This document shows, piece by piece, positions 28,317 to 37,323 of a DNA stretch of 64,000 bases. Within the stretch, counting starts at the first letter, position 1; each line of letters starts with the position of its first letter. The DNA is from Pseudomonas beijingensis. GTDB lineage: Bacteria; Pseudomonadota; Gammaproteobacteria; Pseudomonadales; Pseudomonadaceae. The notes under the pieces are model-generated. The model had not been told where the DNA came from. It saw nothing but the letters and a program-made list of their open reading frames with translations, and made no database searches. The position numbers and the translations under genes are program-made. The stretch lies in the NCBI RefSeq assembly GCF_030687295.1, contig NZ_CP117425.1:5150001-5214000 (forward strand), in the 5' to 3' direction.

Positions 28317-29225
28317 CTAGAACACCGACCAGCCGATTCGCTGGCTCATCATTTCCAGCGCCGCCATGCCGGCCAGGGAGTTGCCGGCGACGTTGAGTTC
28401 GGGCGACCAGACGCAGACGGTGAACCTTCCTGGCACCACGGCGACAATCCCGCCACCGACACCGCTCTTGCCCGGGAGGCCGACGCGATAAGCGAAGTTG
28501 CCGGCCTCATCGTACAAGCCGCTGGTGGCCATGATGGAATTGACCTGCTGGGTCTGCCGGGCGCTGAGAATCTGTTCGCCGCTGTGCTTGCAGAACCCAT
28601 CGTTGGCCAGGAAGCAGAATGCCCGCGCCAGGTCGATGCAGCTCATCCGCAAGGCACAGTGGCTGAAATAACTGCGCAGCACGGCTTCCACGTCGTTATG
28701 GAAGTTGCCGAACGATTGCATCAGGTACGCCATCGCCGCGTTGCGGGCGCGGTGCTGGTATTCCGACTCGGCGACCTTGCCGTCCACCATCACCTGCGGG
28801 TTACCCGACAGACGGCGCACGAAATCACGCATCGACAGCGCCGGAGCCGCAAAACGCGACTGGTTGATATCGCAGATCACCAACGCGCCGGCATTGATGA
28901 ACGGGTTACGCGGCCGACCACGCTCGAACTCCAGTTGCACCAGGGAATTGAAGGGCTGGCCAGATGGCTCATGGCCCAGACGTTCCCAGATCGCTTCGCC
29001 GGAATGCCCGATGGCCTGCACCAGGCTGAACACCTTGGAAATACTCTGCACCGAAAACGCTGTGTCGGCGTCGCCAGCGCAATACAACTCGCCATCATTG
29101 CCATACACGGCAATACCCAACTGGTTGGGCACCACGGTGCCCAGGGCAGGAATGTAATCGGCTACCTTGCCCTGACCAATCAGGGGGCGAACCGCATCGA
29201 GGATCTCGTTCAACAGTGCTTGCAT
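28317..29225 (-). CDS. glsB: Glutaminase
   Basis: A 302-residue enzyme hydrolysing glutamine to glutamate and ammonia. It has the serine-dependent beta-lactamase-like fold, with the SxxK pair S61/K64 ([15 protein letters not shown]), the [15 protein letters not shown] loop, and the C-terminal glycine-rich [15 protein letters not shown]. Length and motifs match E. coli GlsB. A strong terminator follows its stop codon. Confidence 0.95.
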   Translation of the reverse strand: MQALLNEILDAVRPLIGQGKVADYIPALGTVVPNQLGIAVYGNDGELYCAGDADTAFSVQSISKVFSLVQAIGHSGEAIWERLGHEPSGQPFNSLVQLEFERGRPRNPFINAGALVICDINQSRFAAPALSMRDFVRRLSGNPQVMVDGKVAESEYQHRARNAAMAYLMQSFGNFHNDVEAVLRSYFSHCALRMSCIDLARAFCFLANDGFCKHSGEQILSARQTQQVNSIMATSGLYDEAGNFAYRVGLPGKSGVGGGIVAVVPGRFTVCVWSPELNVAGNSLAGMAALEMMSQRIGWSVF

Positions 29226-29443
29226 ACGCGCGGGGTCCAGTCACTCCCCGTTCGAGTGCGGGGATACAGACGCTAGACGCTGGTGGACGGGGTCAGAGCA
29301 CACTGATTATCAAGCTTCAGGCATACAACCCTGTAGCAAGGGGATCTGTGGGTGCAGACTTTGTGGGAGCAAGCGTTTTCATGGGCGCTGGTCATCAAAT
29401 CGAGCGGTCTATAGTTCAAAGGATCAATCGGCAGGAGCAGACG

Positions 29444-29638
29444 ATGCGTCAGATCATGCAAAAAGAACCCTGGTGGGCCTCGCCGCCCAAGCCAGGGCAG
29501 GATGAAAGCGAGCTGGAATGGGGTTGGCTGGTGATCTACAGCGAAGGCGAGCCACGTTTCGAATTCATCAAGGAACGTCCATCGGACGAGCAGATCCGCC
29601 ATCGCAAGGGCTGTCGCGTCACCCTCGGCTCAGAATGA
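29444..29638 (+). CDS. Small hypothetical protein, 64 residues
   Basis: MRQIMQKEPWWASPPKPGQD, then LEWGWLVIYSEGEPRFEFIKERP. AGGAG lies seven bases ahead of the ATG at 29444, which argues for this start over longer frames. It appears soluble. The function is unknown. Confidence 0.65.
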   Translation: MRQIMQKEPWWASPPKPGQDESELEWGWLVIYSEGEPRFEFIKERPSDEQIRHRKGCRVTLGSE

Positions 29639-29647
29639 ACCGGCCCG

Positions 29648-30667
29648 TCACGGTTTGATGTCCGGCAGTGCCACCGCCCGATTGGCCAGGTCAGCCTCCA
29701 CCAGGCTGCCCCCTATTTCTTCGTCCAGGTAGTACACCGGTGCCATCACCCCGCTGAGGGGATGCTTGAGTGACTTGGACCACGCCTCGTCGAACGCAGC
29801 GCTCAGGCTTTTGCGGATCTGCGCCTCCATTTCCGGCCGCTCGCCCTCATGGATGATCGCGCGAATACCCGCCACGCCCACCGAGATCAACGCCCCGGCC
29901 GCCTTCCCGGCCACGGCCGCCGCCGCACCGGTTGCCCCACGCGTGGCGAACTGGGCCTCGATTTTTTCGCTGGTGCGTTGCGCCACCGTGGCGATCACTG
30001 CCTCCGATGGCCCGGCACCTGTGGTTGCAGCCTTGTTGACGTGATCGATCAGGGCCGCATAGGCCGGCAGGGTGGTCAACGGTTCGGTGTGGACCATCTC
30101 GTACAACGAAGCGTCACGCGCCGCCGGCGGCCCCAGGCGGATGGCCGGGATGCCGTGCAGGCGCCGGTTCATCAGTTCGTTCGGGATGCGATGCCGCAGG
30201 GCGATGACCTGGACCTGCTGATTGAGCTGGCGCAGGTAGTAGTCCATTGCGTTGGCCCTGATCGCTTCGGGATCGATTTCCACCGCCACCGGTTCCAGCA
30301 CCTGATCGCGATACTGTTCCTGCAGGTAAACCGCCAGGCGCCTGGCCGAGGAATCCGCCTCGCCTTCGGCGCTGGCGGCATACCAACTGACCTTCACCGC
30401 CAGCCACTCCTGGGTCCAATAGCTGCTGAACCAGGGGATGAATTCAACCTCGGTGCGCTCGTAGACCAACACGCGCCAATGCTCCATCGACCCACGGGCG
30501 TAGAGTGCCGCCTGTTCGACGGCGCTTTTCGATGCCGCGATGATCTGTTGGTCCACCTGCCGCCACGTGTCCTGGGCAATCACTACCGTGGCGACCGATT
30601 GACCGCGCTGTGGCGCGGCGCACCCCGCCAGAACGAGCACAACGGCCAACATCAGCGAACGCAGCAC
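29648..30667 (-). CDS. Putative lipoprotein of unknown function
   Basis: A 339-residue protein with a lipoprotein signal (MLRSLMLAVVLVLAGCAAPQ; lipobox LAGC). The body is largely helical, with an Ala/Gly-rich stretch (ATRGATGAAAAVAGKAAGALI) that could be an amphipathic or membrane-associated segment. It is expected to sit in the periplasm attached to a membrane. No family recognised. Its 3' end lies nine bases from the convergent small gene at 29444-29638. Confidence 0.75.
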   Translation of the reverse strand: MLRSLMLAVVLVLAGCAAPQRGQSVATVVIAQDTWRQVDQQIIAASKSAVEQAALYARGSMEHWRVLVYERTEVEFIPWFSSYWTQEWLAVKVSWYAASAEGEADSSARRLAVYLQEQYRDQVLEPVAVEIDPEAIRANAMDYYLRQLNQQVQVIALRHRIPNELMNRRLHGIPAIRLGPPAARDASLYEMVHTEPLTTLPAYAALIDHVNKAATTGAGPSEAVIATVAQRTSEKIEAQFATRGATGAAAAVAGKAAGALISVGVAGIRAIIHEGERPEMEAQIRKSLSAAFDEAWSKSLKHPLSGVMAPVYYLDEEIGGSLVEADLANRAVALPDIKP

Positions 30668-30753
30668 AGTCGCGCCACCCCGGATTCATGTGATCCACGG
30701 GGTTGAGTATAGGTCGTGAGGAACAGGGATCCGGGTTAAACACACAAAACCAA

Positions 30754-30843
30754 TGTGGGAGCGAGCTTGCTCGCGATAACGGTGTATCAGTTGCTATCAA
30801 CGCTACTGACCCACCGCTATCGCGAGCAGGCTCGCTCCCACAG
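30754..30843. repeat. REP pair
   Basis: TGTGGGAGCGAGCTTGCTCGCG and CGCGAGCAGGCTCGCTCCCACA, ~45 bases apart. Confidence 0.9.
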
Positions 30844-30873
30844 GATCTAATCCAACAGGTATCTGGCAGGCCT

Positions 30874-31803
30874 TCAACCCAACGCCGTGTCGAGAAACAT
30901 CATCACCGCAAAGCCCATCATCAACCCCAGAGTGGCCGGGGTTTCATGGCCATTGCGATGGGTCTCGGGAATCACCTCGTGGGAGACCACGAAGATCATC
31001 GCCCCCGCCGCCAGCCCCAAGCTGATGGGGTACGCGACGGCCACACCCGACGACATGCCCAGGCCGATCACCGCCCCCAGTGGCTCCATCAGCCCCGAGC
31101 CGACCGCGATGAGCGCAGCACGCAAGGTGCTGATGCCGGTGACGCGCAGCGCCATGGCGATGGCCAGGCCCTCGGGGATGTCCTGGATGGCGATGGCGGT
31201 GGTCAGGGGCAAACCGACCTTGAAATCGCCATCGGCAAAACTGACGCCGATGGCCATGCCTTCCGGCAAGTTGTGCAAGGTGATGGCAAGCACGAACAGC
31301 CAGACGCGATTGATGCGCTCGGCTTGCGGGCCGCGCCGACCACTCAACTCGTGCTCATGGGGGACGAAACGGTCGAGGCCGATCATCAAGGCGACGCCCA
31401 ACCCCAGGCCGACCACGACGACAAACGCGGCGAGCAATTGATTGCCACAAATGACCTGTGCAGCCTCGATCCCCGGCAAAATCAGTGAGAATGAACTGGC
31501 TGCGAGCATCATGCCCGCGGCGAAACCCAGCATGATGTCCTGGGTTCGGGACGAGATGTCCCGCAATACCACTGCCATCAACGCGCCCAAGGCGGTGGCG
31601 GCAAAACCCGATGTACCGCCCAGCACGGCGTAGCCCAGGTTTTGCCGGTCTGCTCCCACCAGTGCGTTGTAACCGCTGTAGAGCAATAGCCCGGCAATCA
31701 CCGCCAGCCCCAGCCAGAAGGTCACCCCTAGCACTAGATTGTTTTGCACAGGATCCAGCCAGGTACGCCAGGGCGACCGGATCCGGGAGGTGGGCTGGTC
31801 CAT
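30874..31803 (-). CDS. ZIP-family divalent metal transporter
   Basis: A 309-residue inner-membrane protein with about eight hydrophobic segments. The metal-path motifs are ALAITLHNLPEGMAIGVSF and AIAIQDIPEGLAIAM (HNxPEG and QDxPEG), with a His-containing loop (PHEHELSGRR). It should move zinc or a similar ion into the cytoplasm; GufA-like members can be broad in specificity. It lies just beyond the manganese catalase gene on the same strand, so a manganese or iron role cannot be excluded. Confidence 0.9.
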   Translation of the reverse strand: MDQPTSRIRSPWRTWLDPVQNNLVLGVTFWLGLAVIAGLLLYSGYNALVGADRQNLGYAVLGGTSGFAATALGALMAVVLRDISSRTQDIMLGFAAGMMLAASSFSLILPGIEAAQVICGNQLLAAFVVVVGLGLGVALMIGLDRFVPHEHELSGRRGPQAERINRVWLFVLAITLHNLPEGMAIGVSFADGDFKVGLPLTTAIAIQDIPEGLAIAMALRVTGISTLRAALIAVGSGLMEPLGAVIGLGMSSGVAVAYPISLGLAAGAMIFVVSHEVIPETHRNGHETPATLGLMMGFAVMMFLDTALG

Positions 31804-31880
31804 CGAATGTCCTTACTGGGGTTAGCCAGGCCAAGTCTGGTCGTTCGCGCCACGGCTTGAACGATCAAACGCAATGTTCA

Positions 31881-31905
31881 GGCGAGGGAGCCAAGCCCCC
31901 TCGCC
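31881..31905. terminator. GC-rich hairpin after the manganese catalase gene
   Basis: GGCGAGGG...CCCTCGCC just past the catalase stop. No T tract follows, so its terminator role is tentative. Confidence 0.4.
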
Positions 31906-31911
31906 GGTTTC

Positions 31912-32793
31912 CTAAAGTTTGTCACCTTGTAACCCTGAACCCAAGTCGGCACCTGTGGTGGGGTCGCTATCGGGGTTGGACATCGTCCGTGCCTTCATGT
32001 CCATCAACAACGCTTCGTCTTTTTTACTCAACTGTACACTGGCGAGCCCATCGCCGCCGTCCACGGCGGGCGTTGGGTTTTCAACGAACTCCCAATCGTC
32101 GCCCTGGTTCCATGGACCGCGCACGGAAGGTTCGCCTTGGGACATGTTGAAATACACATGGCTGAATTCTGGCATACCGGGCAATTTGCCTTGGGGGAAA
32201 TTGGGCTGGATCGAATGCAGGGCTTTTTCGAACGACAACTGGTGCGCGATTTCACGAGTCATCAAAAAGCCCAGTGCTTCTTTTACGCCGGGATCGTCAG
32301 TGAGGTTCATCAGCCGTTCATAGATGATTTTCGCCCGGGCCTCGGCGGCGATGTTAGAGCGCATGTCCGCCGTAGGTTCGCCGATGGTGTCGACATAGGC
32401 GGCAGTCCAGGGCACACCGGCAGAGTTGGTCAGCGGCGAGCCGGCGCCATACAAGAGGCTGGTGATGTGAGAGTCGTTACCGGCACCGTTGATGTCCCGG
32501 TACAGTTGCCCTTCCTTCTCCACCCCTTCGGCCATCCTGCCCTTGGCACCCTTGTTCAACATCACGATGATCGAACCGATCACTTCCAAGTGGCTGAGCT
32601 CTTCGGTGGCGATGTCCATCAGCAGATCCTTGCGGCCCGGATCGTCCTCGGACAAGGCCTGGGTGAAATAACGCGACGCCGCCGCCAGTTCCCCTTGGGC
32701 CCCACCGAACTGCTCGAGCAGCAGGTTGGCGAGGCCAGGATTAGGCTCAGCGACACGCACGGTGTACTGCAATCTTTTGTTATGTAAAAACAT
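31912..32793 (-). CDS. Manganese (non-haem) catalase
   Basis: A 293-residue dimanganese catalase breaking down hydrogen peroxide. The ferritin-like bundle has the expected ligands: E35 (GAQGELAAAS), E65 and H68 (ATEELSHLE), a Glu in NIAAEARAKIIYERL, and a His in TREIAHQLSFEKAL. The acidic C-terminal tail (SNPDSDPTTGADLGSG) resembles relatives. It sits in a run of stress-type genes that in other pseudomonads tend to be RpoS-dependent; that control is inferred. Confidence 0.93.
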   Translation of the reverse strand: MFLHNKRLQYTVRVAEPNPGLANLLLEQFGGAQGELAAASRYFTQALSEDDPGRKDLLMDIATEELSHLEVIGSIIVMLNKGAKGRMAEGVEKEGQLYRDINGAGNDSHITSLLYGAGSPLTNSAGVPWTAAYVDTIGEPTADMRSNIAAEARAKIIYERLMNLTDDPGVKEALGFLMTREIAHQLSFEKALHSIQPNFPQGKLPGMPEFSHVYFNMSQGEPSVRGPWNQGDDWEFVENPTPAVDGGDGLASVQLSKKDEALLMDMKARTMSNPDSDPTTGADLGSGLQGDKL

Positions 32794-33004
32794 GATTGAA
32801 CTCCTCGTTCAGGTACACGGCATGAGAACACTGCCGACGGCAGGCCCATGAAAGTCTGAAGAAGTTAAACGAATAAAATTTAGTTTTTATTCAGAACAGA
32901 GGACGAGTGGTCTATTGCAACTCAAGCACACTCGCTTATTTTCAAACAATAAAATCCATCAGCGAAGTCGGGCATGAATACCCGACTTAATATCACCGCC
33001 GAAA

Positions 33005-33033
33005 CAGGTCCCTGCCCAATGGCACGGGACCTG
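33005..33033 (-). terminator. Hairpin after the KGG-repeat gene
   Basis: CAGGTCCC...GGGACCTG, followed in the leftward direction by GTTTC. Plausible weak rho-independent terminator. Confidence 0.55.
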
Positions 33034-33048
33034 CGAGACCGCGAAACA

Positions 33049-33426
33049 TTACGAATTACGACCGCCACCGCGGCTGTTTTCAGCGCCTTTCTTGCCGGCT
33101 TCAGAGGCTTTATCCCGGTCGTTGGTAACGTTGCCGCCCGAGGCCTGACCACCTTTTCTGCCGGCTTCAGAAGCCCGTTCAGGGTCGTTGGCAAAGTTAC
33201 CCCCCGAGGCTTGTCCGCCTTTGCGTCCGGCTTCTGCGGCGCGTTGCGGGTCGTTGGCAAAATTGCCGCCCGAGGCCTGGCCACCCTTGCGCCCAGCCTC
33301 GGAAGCGCGCTCAGGATTATTGGCAAAATTACCACCTGATGCCTGGCCGCCCTTTTTCCCGGCTTGCGATGCCTTTTCACGATCGTTAGCGAAATTGCCA
33401 GGGTTGTTATTACCTGTGTTAGCCAT
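33049..33426 (-). CDS. KGG-repeat stress-induced protein (GsiB/YciG type)
   Basis: A 125-residue very hydrophilic protein made of five ~22-residue repeats of the type GNFANDPERASEAGRKGG followed by QASG. The KGG motif family (YciG, GsiB) is linked to starvation, desiccation and stationary-phase stress and is disordered. The second ATG (33426) is favoured because GAGG lies eight bases upstream. The repeat DNA is itself a ~66-bp tandem repeat, which is prone to copy-number change. Confidence 0.9.
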   Translation of the reverse strand: MANTGNNNPGNFANDREKASQAGKKGGQASGGNFANNPERASEAGRKGGQASGGNFANDPQRAAEAGRKGGQASGGNFANDPERASEAGRKGGQASGGNVTNDRDKASEAGKKGAENSRGGGRNS

Positions 33427-33943
33427 TTCATTCACCTCGTTAAATTGATATCAACGAATCTTGCTGACTCGTCTTATTCGGAAAACATGACGCCGCCAAG
33501 GTTTTAAGGAAACGCGGCAAACGGCGACGAATGGTCAACGCTTCTATTTACACCTGTACCCTTGATATTTATTGCAACAGGCTATTAAACAAGCGGCGAC
33601 CGATTAACAGTCTTAACGCTAAAACTTCATCCAACGAAAAACCTGTGGGAGCGAGCTTGCTCGCGGTAGCGGTGTATCAGGCGATAGTGATAGTGAGTGA
33701 TTGATCGCTATCGCGAGCAAGCTTGCTCCCACATGGATCTACGGAAAAACAGTGCGTGTCTTTCCACGCTGTCCGCCAAAGGCCGGGCCACGCCGGCACC
33801 CCATTGCACCGGTCTCGTCACCCTGGCCTCGCGCCGTTCCAGGAAGCCAAAACTCGCGGGCTGCCGGTGTTGTCCTGCACCACCGCACTGACCGGCTTGC
33901 GGCGTCCGGATACCCTGTCGCCGATACCCGGATTCAAGAATGC
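33427..33943. other. Intergenic region with a REP pair, no clear gene
   Basis: About 510 bases. The left 200 bases are AT-richer and probably hold the promoter of the KGG-repeat gene. A REP pair is in the middle. The right end (33740-33943) has coding-like composition but no open frame I can identify, possibly a decayed gene. Confidence 0.45.
33643..33734. repeat. REP pair
   Basis: CCTGTGGGAGCGAGCTTGCTCGCG and CGCGAGCAAGCTTGCTCCCACA arranged head to head. Confidence 0.9.
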
Positions 33944-34192
33944 TCAGGGTGAAATCGGATCGCTCGCCGGAAACGTTTCCTCCAGCGCGTCGTCCAGTTG
34001 GTTGTTGGTGACATTCCGATCCCCCACCTTACCGCTGCGCTCGCAATGGCAATCGGGTGAAGGACAAGGTTCACCGTTGGGATGTTGTTCGGCGCAGGCC
34101 TGGCTGCAATACGCCTCGCCGTCGTGGTTGAACATCCGTTGCGGATCCACCTCGCATTGGCAATCGGGGCAACCGCACTTTACTTTGCTCAT
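33944..34192 (-). CDS. bmtA: Bacterial metallothionein
   Basis: An 82-residue metal-binding protein. It has Cys clusters KCGCPDCQCEVD, YCSQACAEQHPNGEPC and PDCHCERSGK, with two central His, giving a Zn4Cys9His1-type core like SmtA. The sequence is very close to the metallothionein known from P. fluorescens Q2-87, including the long C-terminal tail (NNQLDDALEETFPASDPISP). GGAG lies eight bases ahead of the ATG at 34192. It should buffer zinc, cadmium or copper in the cytoplasm. Confidence 0.9.
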   Translation of the reverse strand: MSKVKCGCPDCQCEVDPQRMFNHDGEAYCSQACAEQHPNGEPCPSPDCHCERSGKVGDRNVTNNQLDDALEETFPASDPISP

Positions 34193-34227
34193 GCTCTTTC
34201 TCCCGAGGTAACGGGTTGAAGGCGCCG

Positions 34228-34485
34228 TCAAAACTGGACATCGAGGTTCGCCGTTGCTACACCGTGGTTGGCCACATACACATCGGCAGTCCAGCCCTTG
34301 GTCAGGTTGTGATAGGACTGGGTGCCCAGGGCCGTGCCGCTGTCCCACGCCAGAATGTCGCCAATATCGATGTCATTGGCTGAACTCAGCTTCAGCACCG
34401 TATGGCGGTCCTCTTGCTTCACATACACACCCACCATTGAGCTCTCTCGATTGATGGCCCGTACTTCACCCTGGGTCCGCTTCAT
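34228..34485 (-). CDS. Conserved hypothetical protein, 85 residues
   Basis: Small soluble, probably beta-rich protein (MKRTQGEVRAINRESSMVGV, then KQEDRHTVLKLSSANDIDIGDILAWDSG). The N-terminal half looks like a small barrel. It lies 35 bases upstream of the metallothionein gene on the same strand and may share its transcript. Function unknown. Confidence 0.7.
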   Translation of the reverse strand: MKRTQGEVRAINRESSMVGVYVKQEDRHTVLKLSSANDIDIGDILAWDSGTALGTQSYHNLTKGWTADVYVANHGVATANLDVQF

Positions 34486-34547
34486 ACGTTTCCTCTCTCG
34501 GCAGTTTCAGGAGCAGCCACACCACAGGGCCGACCGCTCTTTGCTGC

Positions 34548-35057
34548 TCAGCGTTTGGCTTCGGTATGTGGGGTAGCCGAACGCTCCAGGAACGCCGCGG
34601 TAATCTGCGGCAGGTGGTCGCGCAACCAATCGGCCATGGCGATTTCCTGTGGCAGGATCTGTTCGCAGGCCCGTTGCGTCTCCACATCGCCGGCCATTTT
34701 CGCGGCCTCGATCAACACGGTGTAGGAGGCAATCTCGAGGTTCTCGAACACGTAGCCACTCATGGCGCCCTTGACCACTTCGTCGCTCATCGTCATCCCG
34801 CCCACCGCTTGACCAAAGGCCATGAGTTTGCCGGCCAGGTCCTTGAGCGTCGACGTACTGCCGCCCAGGCGCTGGATGCATTGCTCCACGAGCTTCTGCT
34901 GCCCGAGCGTCTCTTCCAGGTGCTGTTCGATCCGGGTCTTGAGCGCCGGGTAATGCTCGAGCCGCGCGGCCTGGGCCTTGAGCATTTTTTCCGCTTGCTG
35001 TTCCATGGCATGGGCATCGTTGAGCCAATCCAACAGGTTCTCTTTAGGCGTTGCCAT
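34548..35057 (-). CDS. YciE/YciF-type ferritin-like protein (DUF892)
   Basis: A 169-residue four-helix-bundle protein (LLDWLNDAHAMEQQAEKMLKAQ; RIEQHLEETLGQQKLVEQC; NLEIASYTVLIEAAKMAGD; ACEQILPQEIAMADWL). The carboxylates and His needed for a dimetal site are partly visible (D-AHAMEQQ, E-ASYT, E-IAMADW). Relatives are stress-induced with unclear biochemistry. AAGGAG lies six bases ahead of the ATG at 35057. Confidence 0.88.
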   Translation of the reverse strand: MATPKENLLDWLNDAHAMEQQAEKMLKAQAARLEHYPALKTRIEQHLEETLGQQKLVEQCIQRLGGSTSTLKDLAGKLMAFGQAVGGMTMSDEVVKGAMSGYVFENLEIASYTVLIEAAKMAGDVETQRACEQILPQEIAMADWLRDHLPQITAAFLERSATPHTEAKR

Positions 35058-35239
35058 TTCCTTCTCCTTAGCCCTGGTCGCCACTGCGGCGCAGCGCGAC
35101 GGTTCTGAAATACCGCACATAAAGGTGGATATCGCGGCGCGGGGGAAAGTTTGAACAAACCAGCAGCCAGGGCGACGAAAGGCGTCTGCTCGCTCCAGGT
35201 GCTAACCTCAACGGCTCAAGGCCAGCGCAGACACCTTCC

Positions 35240-36067
35240 ATGCCCGACGACTTTCACCAAGCCCCCATCGATCAGTTACTGGCGTACACCGCCGGGCGCC
35301 GCTTCCTCGTGCTCACCGGCGCCGGCATCAGCACCCCTTCGGGCATCCCCGATTATCGCGACAGCGACGGCGTGCGTCGGGGTCGACAGCCGATGATGTA
35401 CCAGGAGTTCCTCGCCCAGGCCGAGGCACGACGGCGCTATTGGGCCAGGGCGATGCTGGGCTGGCCACGGGTCAGGCAGGCCAGGCCGAACGTCGCTCAC
35501 GAAGCCTTGGCCGAGTTGCAGGCGCAGCAACGCATCACCGGCCTGATTACCCAGAATGTCGACACCCTGCATGACCAGGCCGGCAGCCAGGACGTCATCG
35601 AACTGCACGGCAGCCTGCATCGCGTGTTGTGCCTGGATTGCGGCCAGCGCAGCGAGCGACAGCAGATTCAGCGATTGATGGAAACCCAAAACCCTTACCT
35701 GGCCGGCGTCGATGCGGTACAGGCACCTGATGGCGACACCCTGCTCGACCCCGCGTTCGAGGCGCGCTTCCAAGTCCCCCATTGCCCCCATTGCGGCGGC
35801 GAGCGGTTAAAACCCGACGTGGTGTTTTTCGGCGAGAACGTCGCCCCCCTCACCGCGACCCGCGCCATGCAAGCCGTCGAGCACGCGGACGGCCTGCTGG
35901 TGGTGGGTTCGTCGCTGATGGCGTATTCAGCGTTTCGCCTGTGCCGGGCCATCAAGGACCAGGGCAAGCCGCTGCTGGCGATCAACCGAGGCAAGACCCG
36001 GGCTGATGAGCTGTTGGACCTCAAGCTGGAAGAACCCTGTGAGAAACTGTTACCGCTATTGATCTGA
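35240..36067 (+). CDS. Sirtuin (SIR2) NAD-dependent protein deacylase
   Basis: A 275-residue sirtuin. NAD-binding motifs are LTGAGISTPSGIPDYRDSDG and TQNVDTLHDQAG, with the catalytic His in IELHGSLHRV. A structural zinc site is formed by CLDCG and CPHCGG. GVRRGRQP and FGENVAP resemble class II (SIRT4-like) members. It removes acyl groups from lysines using NAD. It is monocistronic, with a REP pair after its stop codon. Confidence 0.93.
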   Translation: MPDDFHQAPIDQLLAYTAGRRFLVLTGAGISTPSGIPDYRDSDGVRRGRQPMMYQEFLAQAEARRRYWARAMLGWPRVRQARPNVAHEALAELQAQQRITGLITQNVDTLHDQAGSQDVIELHGSLHRVLCLDCGQRSERQQIQRLMETQNPYLAGVDAVQAPDGDTLLDPAFEARFQVPHCPHCGGERLKPDVVFFGENVAPLTATRAMQAVEHADGLLVVGSSLMAYSAFRLCRAIKDQGKPLLAINRGKTRADELLDLKLEEPCEKLLPLLI

Positions 36068-36082
36068 CACCACGCAATCCCC

Positions 36083-36175
36083 CTGTGGGAGCGGGCTTGC
36101 TCGCGAAGGCGGTGTGTCAGTCAATATCCATGCTGGCTGATCCGACGCCTTCGCGAGCAAGCCCGCTCCCACAGG
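36083..36175. repeat. REP pair
   Basis: CCTGTGGGAGCGGGCTTGCTCGCG and CGCGAGCAAGCCCGCTCCCACA between convergent genes. Confidence 0.9.
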
Positions 36176-36183
36176 AATTGTGG

Positions 36184-37086
36184 CTACTTCGCGGTCAACT
36201 GCGCCCCTATATCCTGATCCCTGAGCGTATCGAACAACGCCTGCGCCGCCGCTGACAGTTCATGCCCCGGCTTGGTCAGCACCCCGATGGCTCGCTCGAT
36301 CACCGGATCGCTCAAGGTGATGCAGCGGGCCCCCAGCTCATGCATCTGCCCGACACACAGCGCCGGCACGGCACTCACCCCCAGCCCACTGGCGACCATC
36401 CGCCCGACGGTCGCCAACTGGTGGCTCTCGAACTCCACGGGCAGCTTCATCCCTCGGGCCTGCAGATGCTCTTCCAACATCACCCGCACGGTGGAGGGCC
36501 GTTGCAGCGTGATGAAGGGCTGCTCCAGCAGGGTTTCCCAGTGGATTTCGTCGTGCTGGGCAAACGGTGAGTCCAGCGGCACCACCGCGACGAAGCGATC
36601 GAGGTACAAAGGCGTGAACGCCAAAGACGAACCCTGCATCGGCTCGAACGCCACGCCCAGTTCGACATGGCGATCACGGACCATTTCCAGCACCTGTTCA
36701 TTGATCACATCGTTGACCGTGACGTTGACATTCGGATAGCGGGCGCGGAAGGTCTTGAGGATCGGCGGCAACAGGTTGCCGGCAAACGAAGGCATCGCCG
36801 CCAGCGTCACGCGACCGCGCTGCAAGGTGAAGCGCTGGCGCATTTCGTCCTCGGCGTTGTCCCAGTCGGCCACCAGTCGGCGGGCCAGGGGCAGCAGCGA
36901 CTCACCTTCGGGGGTCAACGCCACGTTGCGGGTATTGCGGCTGAACAAGCGGCCACCGAGGCCTTCTTCCAGGGCCTTGATGGTCAAGCTCAGGGCCGAT
37001 TGGGAGAGGTGCAGCCGCTCGCAGGCCACGGCGAAACTCAGACTCTGGGCCACGGCGAGGAAGGCGCGAACTTGCTTGAGGGTCAT
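36184..37086 (-). CDS. dhcR: LysR-family regulator, DhcR-like
   Basis: A 300-residue LysR protein (MTLKQVRAFLAVAQSLSFAV; LSQSALSLTIKALEEGLGGRLF) with an effector domain (RGRVTLAAMPSFAGNLLPPIL). It is divergent from the CoA-transferase genes, the arrangement of P. aeruginosa dhcR-dhcAB-atoB, where it activates the operon in carnitine breakdown. The assignment rests on gene order. The start at 37086 begins the conserved N-terminus; a longer frame upstream runs into a repeat. Confidence 0.8.
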   Translation of the reverse strand: MTLKQVRAFLAVAQSLSFAVACERLHLSQSALSLTIKALEEGLGGRLFSRNTRNVALTPEGESLLPLARRLVADWDNAEDEMRQRFTLQRGRVTLAAMPSFAGNLLPPILKTFRARYPNVNVTVNDVINEQVLEMVRDRHVELGVAFEPMQGSSLAFTPLYLDRFVAVVPLDSPFAQHDEIHWETLLEQPFITLQRPSTVRVMLEEHLQARGMKLPVEFESHQLATVGRMVASGLGVSAVPALCVGQMHELGARCITLSDPVIERAIGVLTKPGHELSAAAQALFDTLRDQDIGAQLTAK

Positions 37087-37108
37087 GGTCGTTTTGTGTC
37101 CGGTTGGG

Positions 37109-37202
37109 TAGGAGCTGTCGAAGGCTGCGATCTTTTGATCTTTCGCTTGAGATTCACGCGTTATTGGAAAGATCGCAGCCTCGTTGCACTCGACAGCTCC
37201 TA
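37109..37202. repeat. Inverted repeat of the TAGGAGCTGTCGA class
   Basis: TAGGAGCTGTCGAAGGCTGCGATC and its complement with an added CTCGTTGCA insertion in the right arm. It is a different repeat family from the GTGGGAGC REPs and lies in the control region between the LysR gene and dhcA. Confidence 0.85.
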
Positions 37203-37323
37203 CGGAAGGAGGCAACTATTGAGTTTTATCAATTAATTCAATCTAAAAATCAACTTAACAAATATATGACTTGGCGCAACACTGCATTCCATTGCGACCC
37301 CATCAAGAATAAAAGAGGTGTCT

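Noticed and set aside
33740..33943. Decayed gene before the metallothionein
   Set aside because: The composition is coding-like, but no frame gave a recognisable family, so nothing specific can be claimed.
37269..37285. Sigma-54 promoter ahead of dhcA (TTGGCGCAACACTGCAT)
   Set aside because: The GG to GC distance is one base too short, and the neighbouring regulator is LysR-type.
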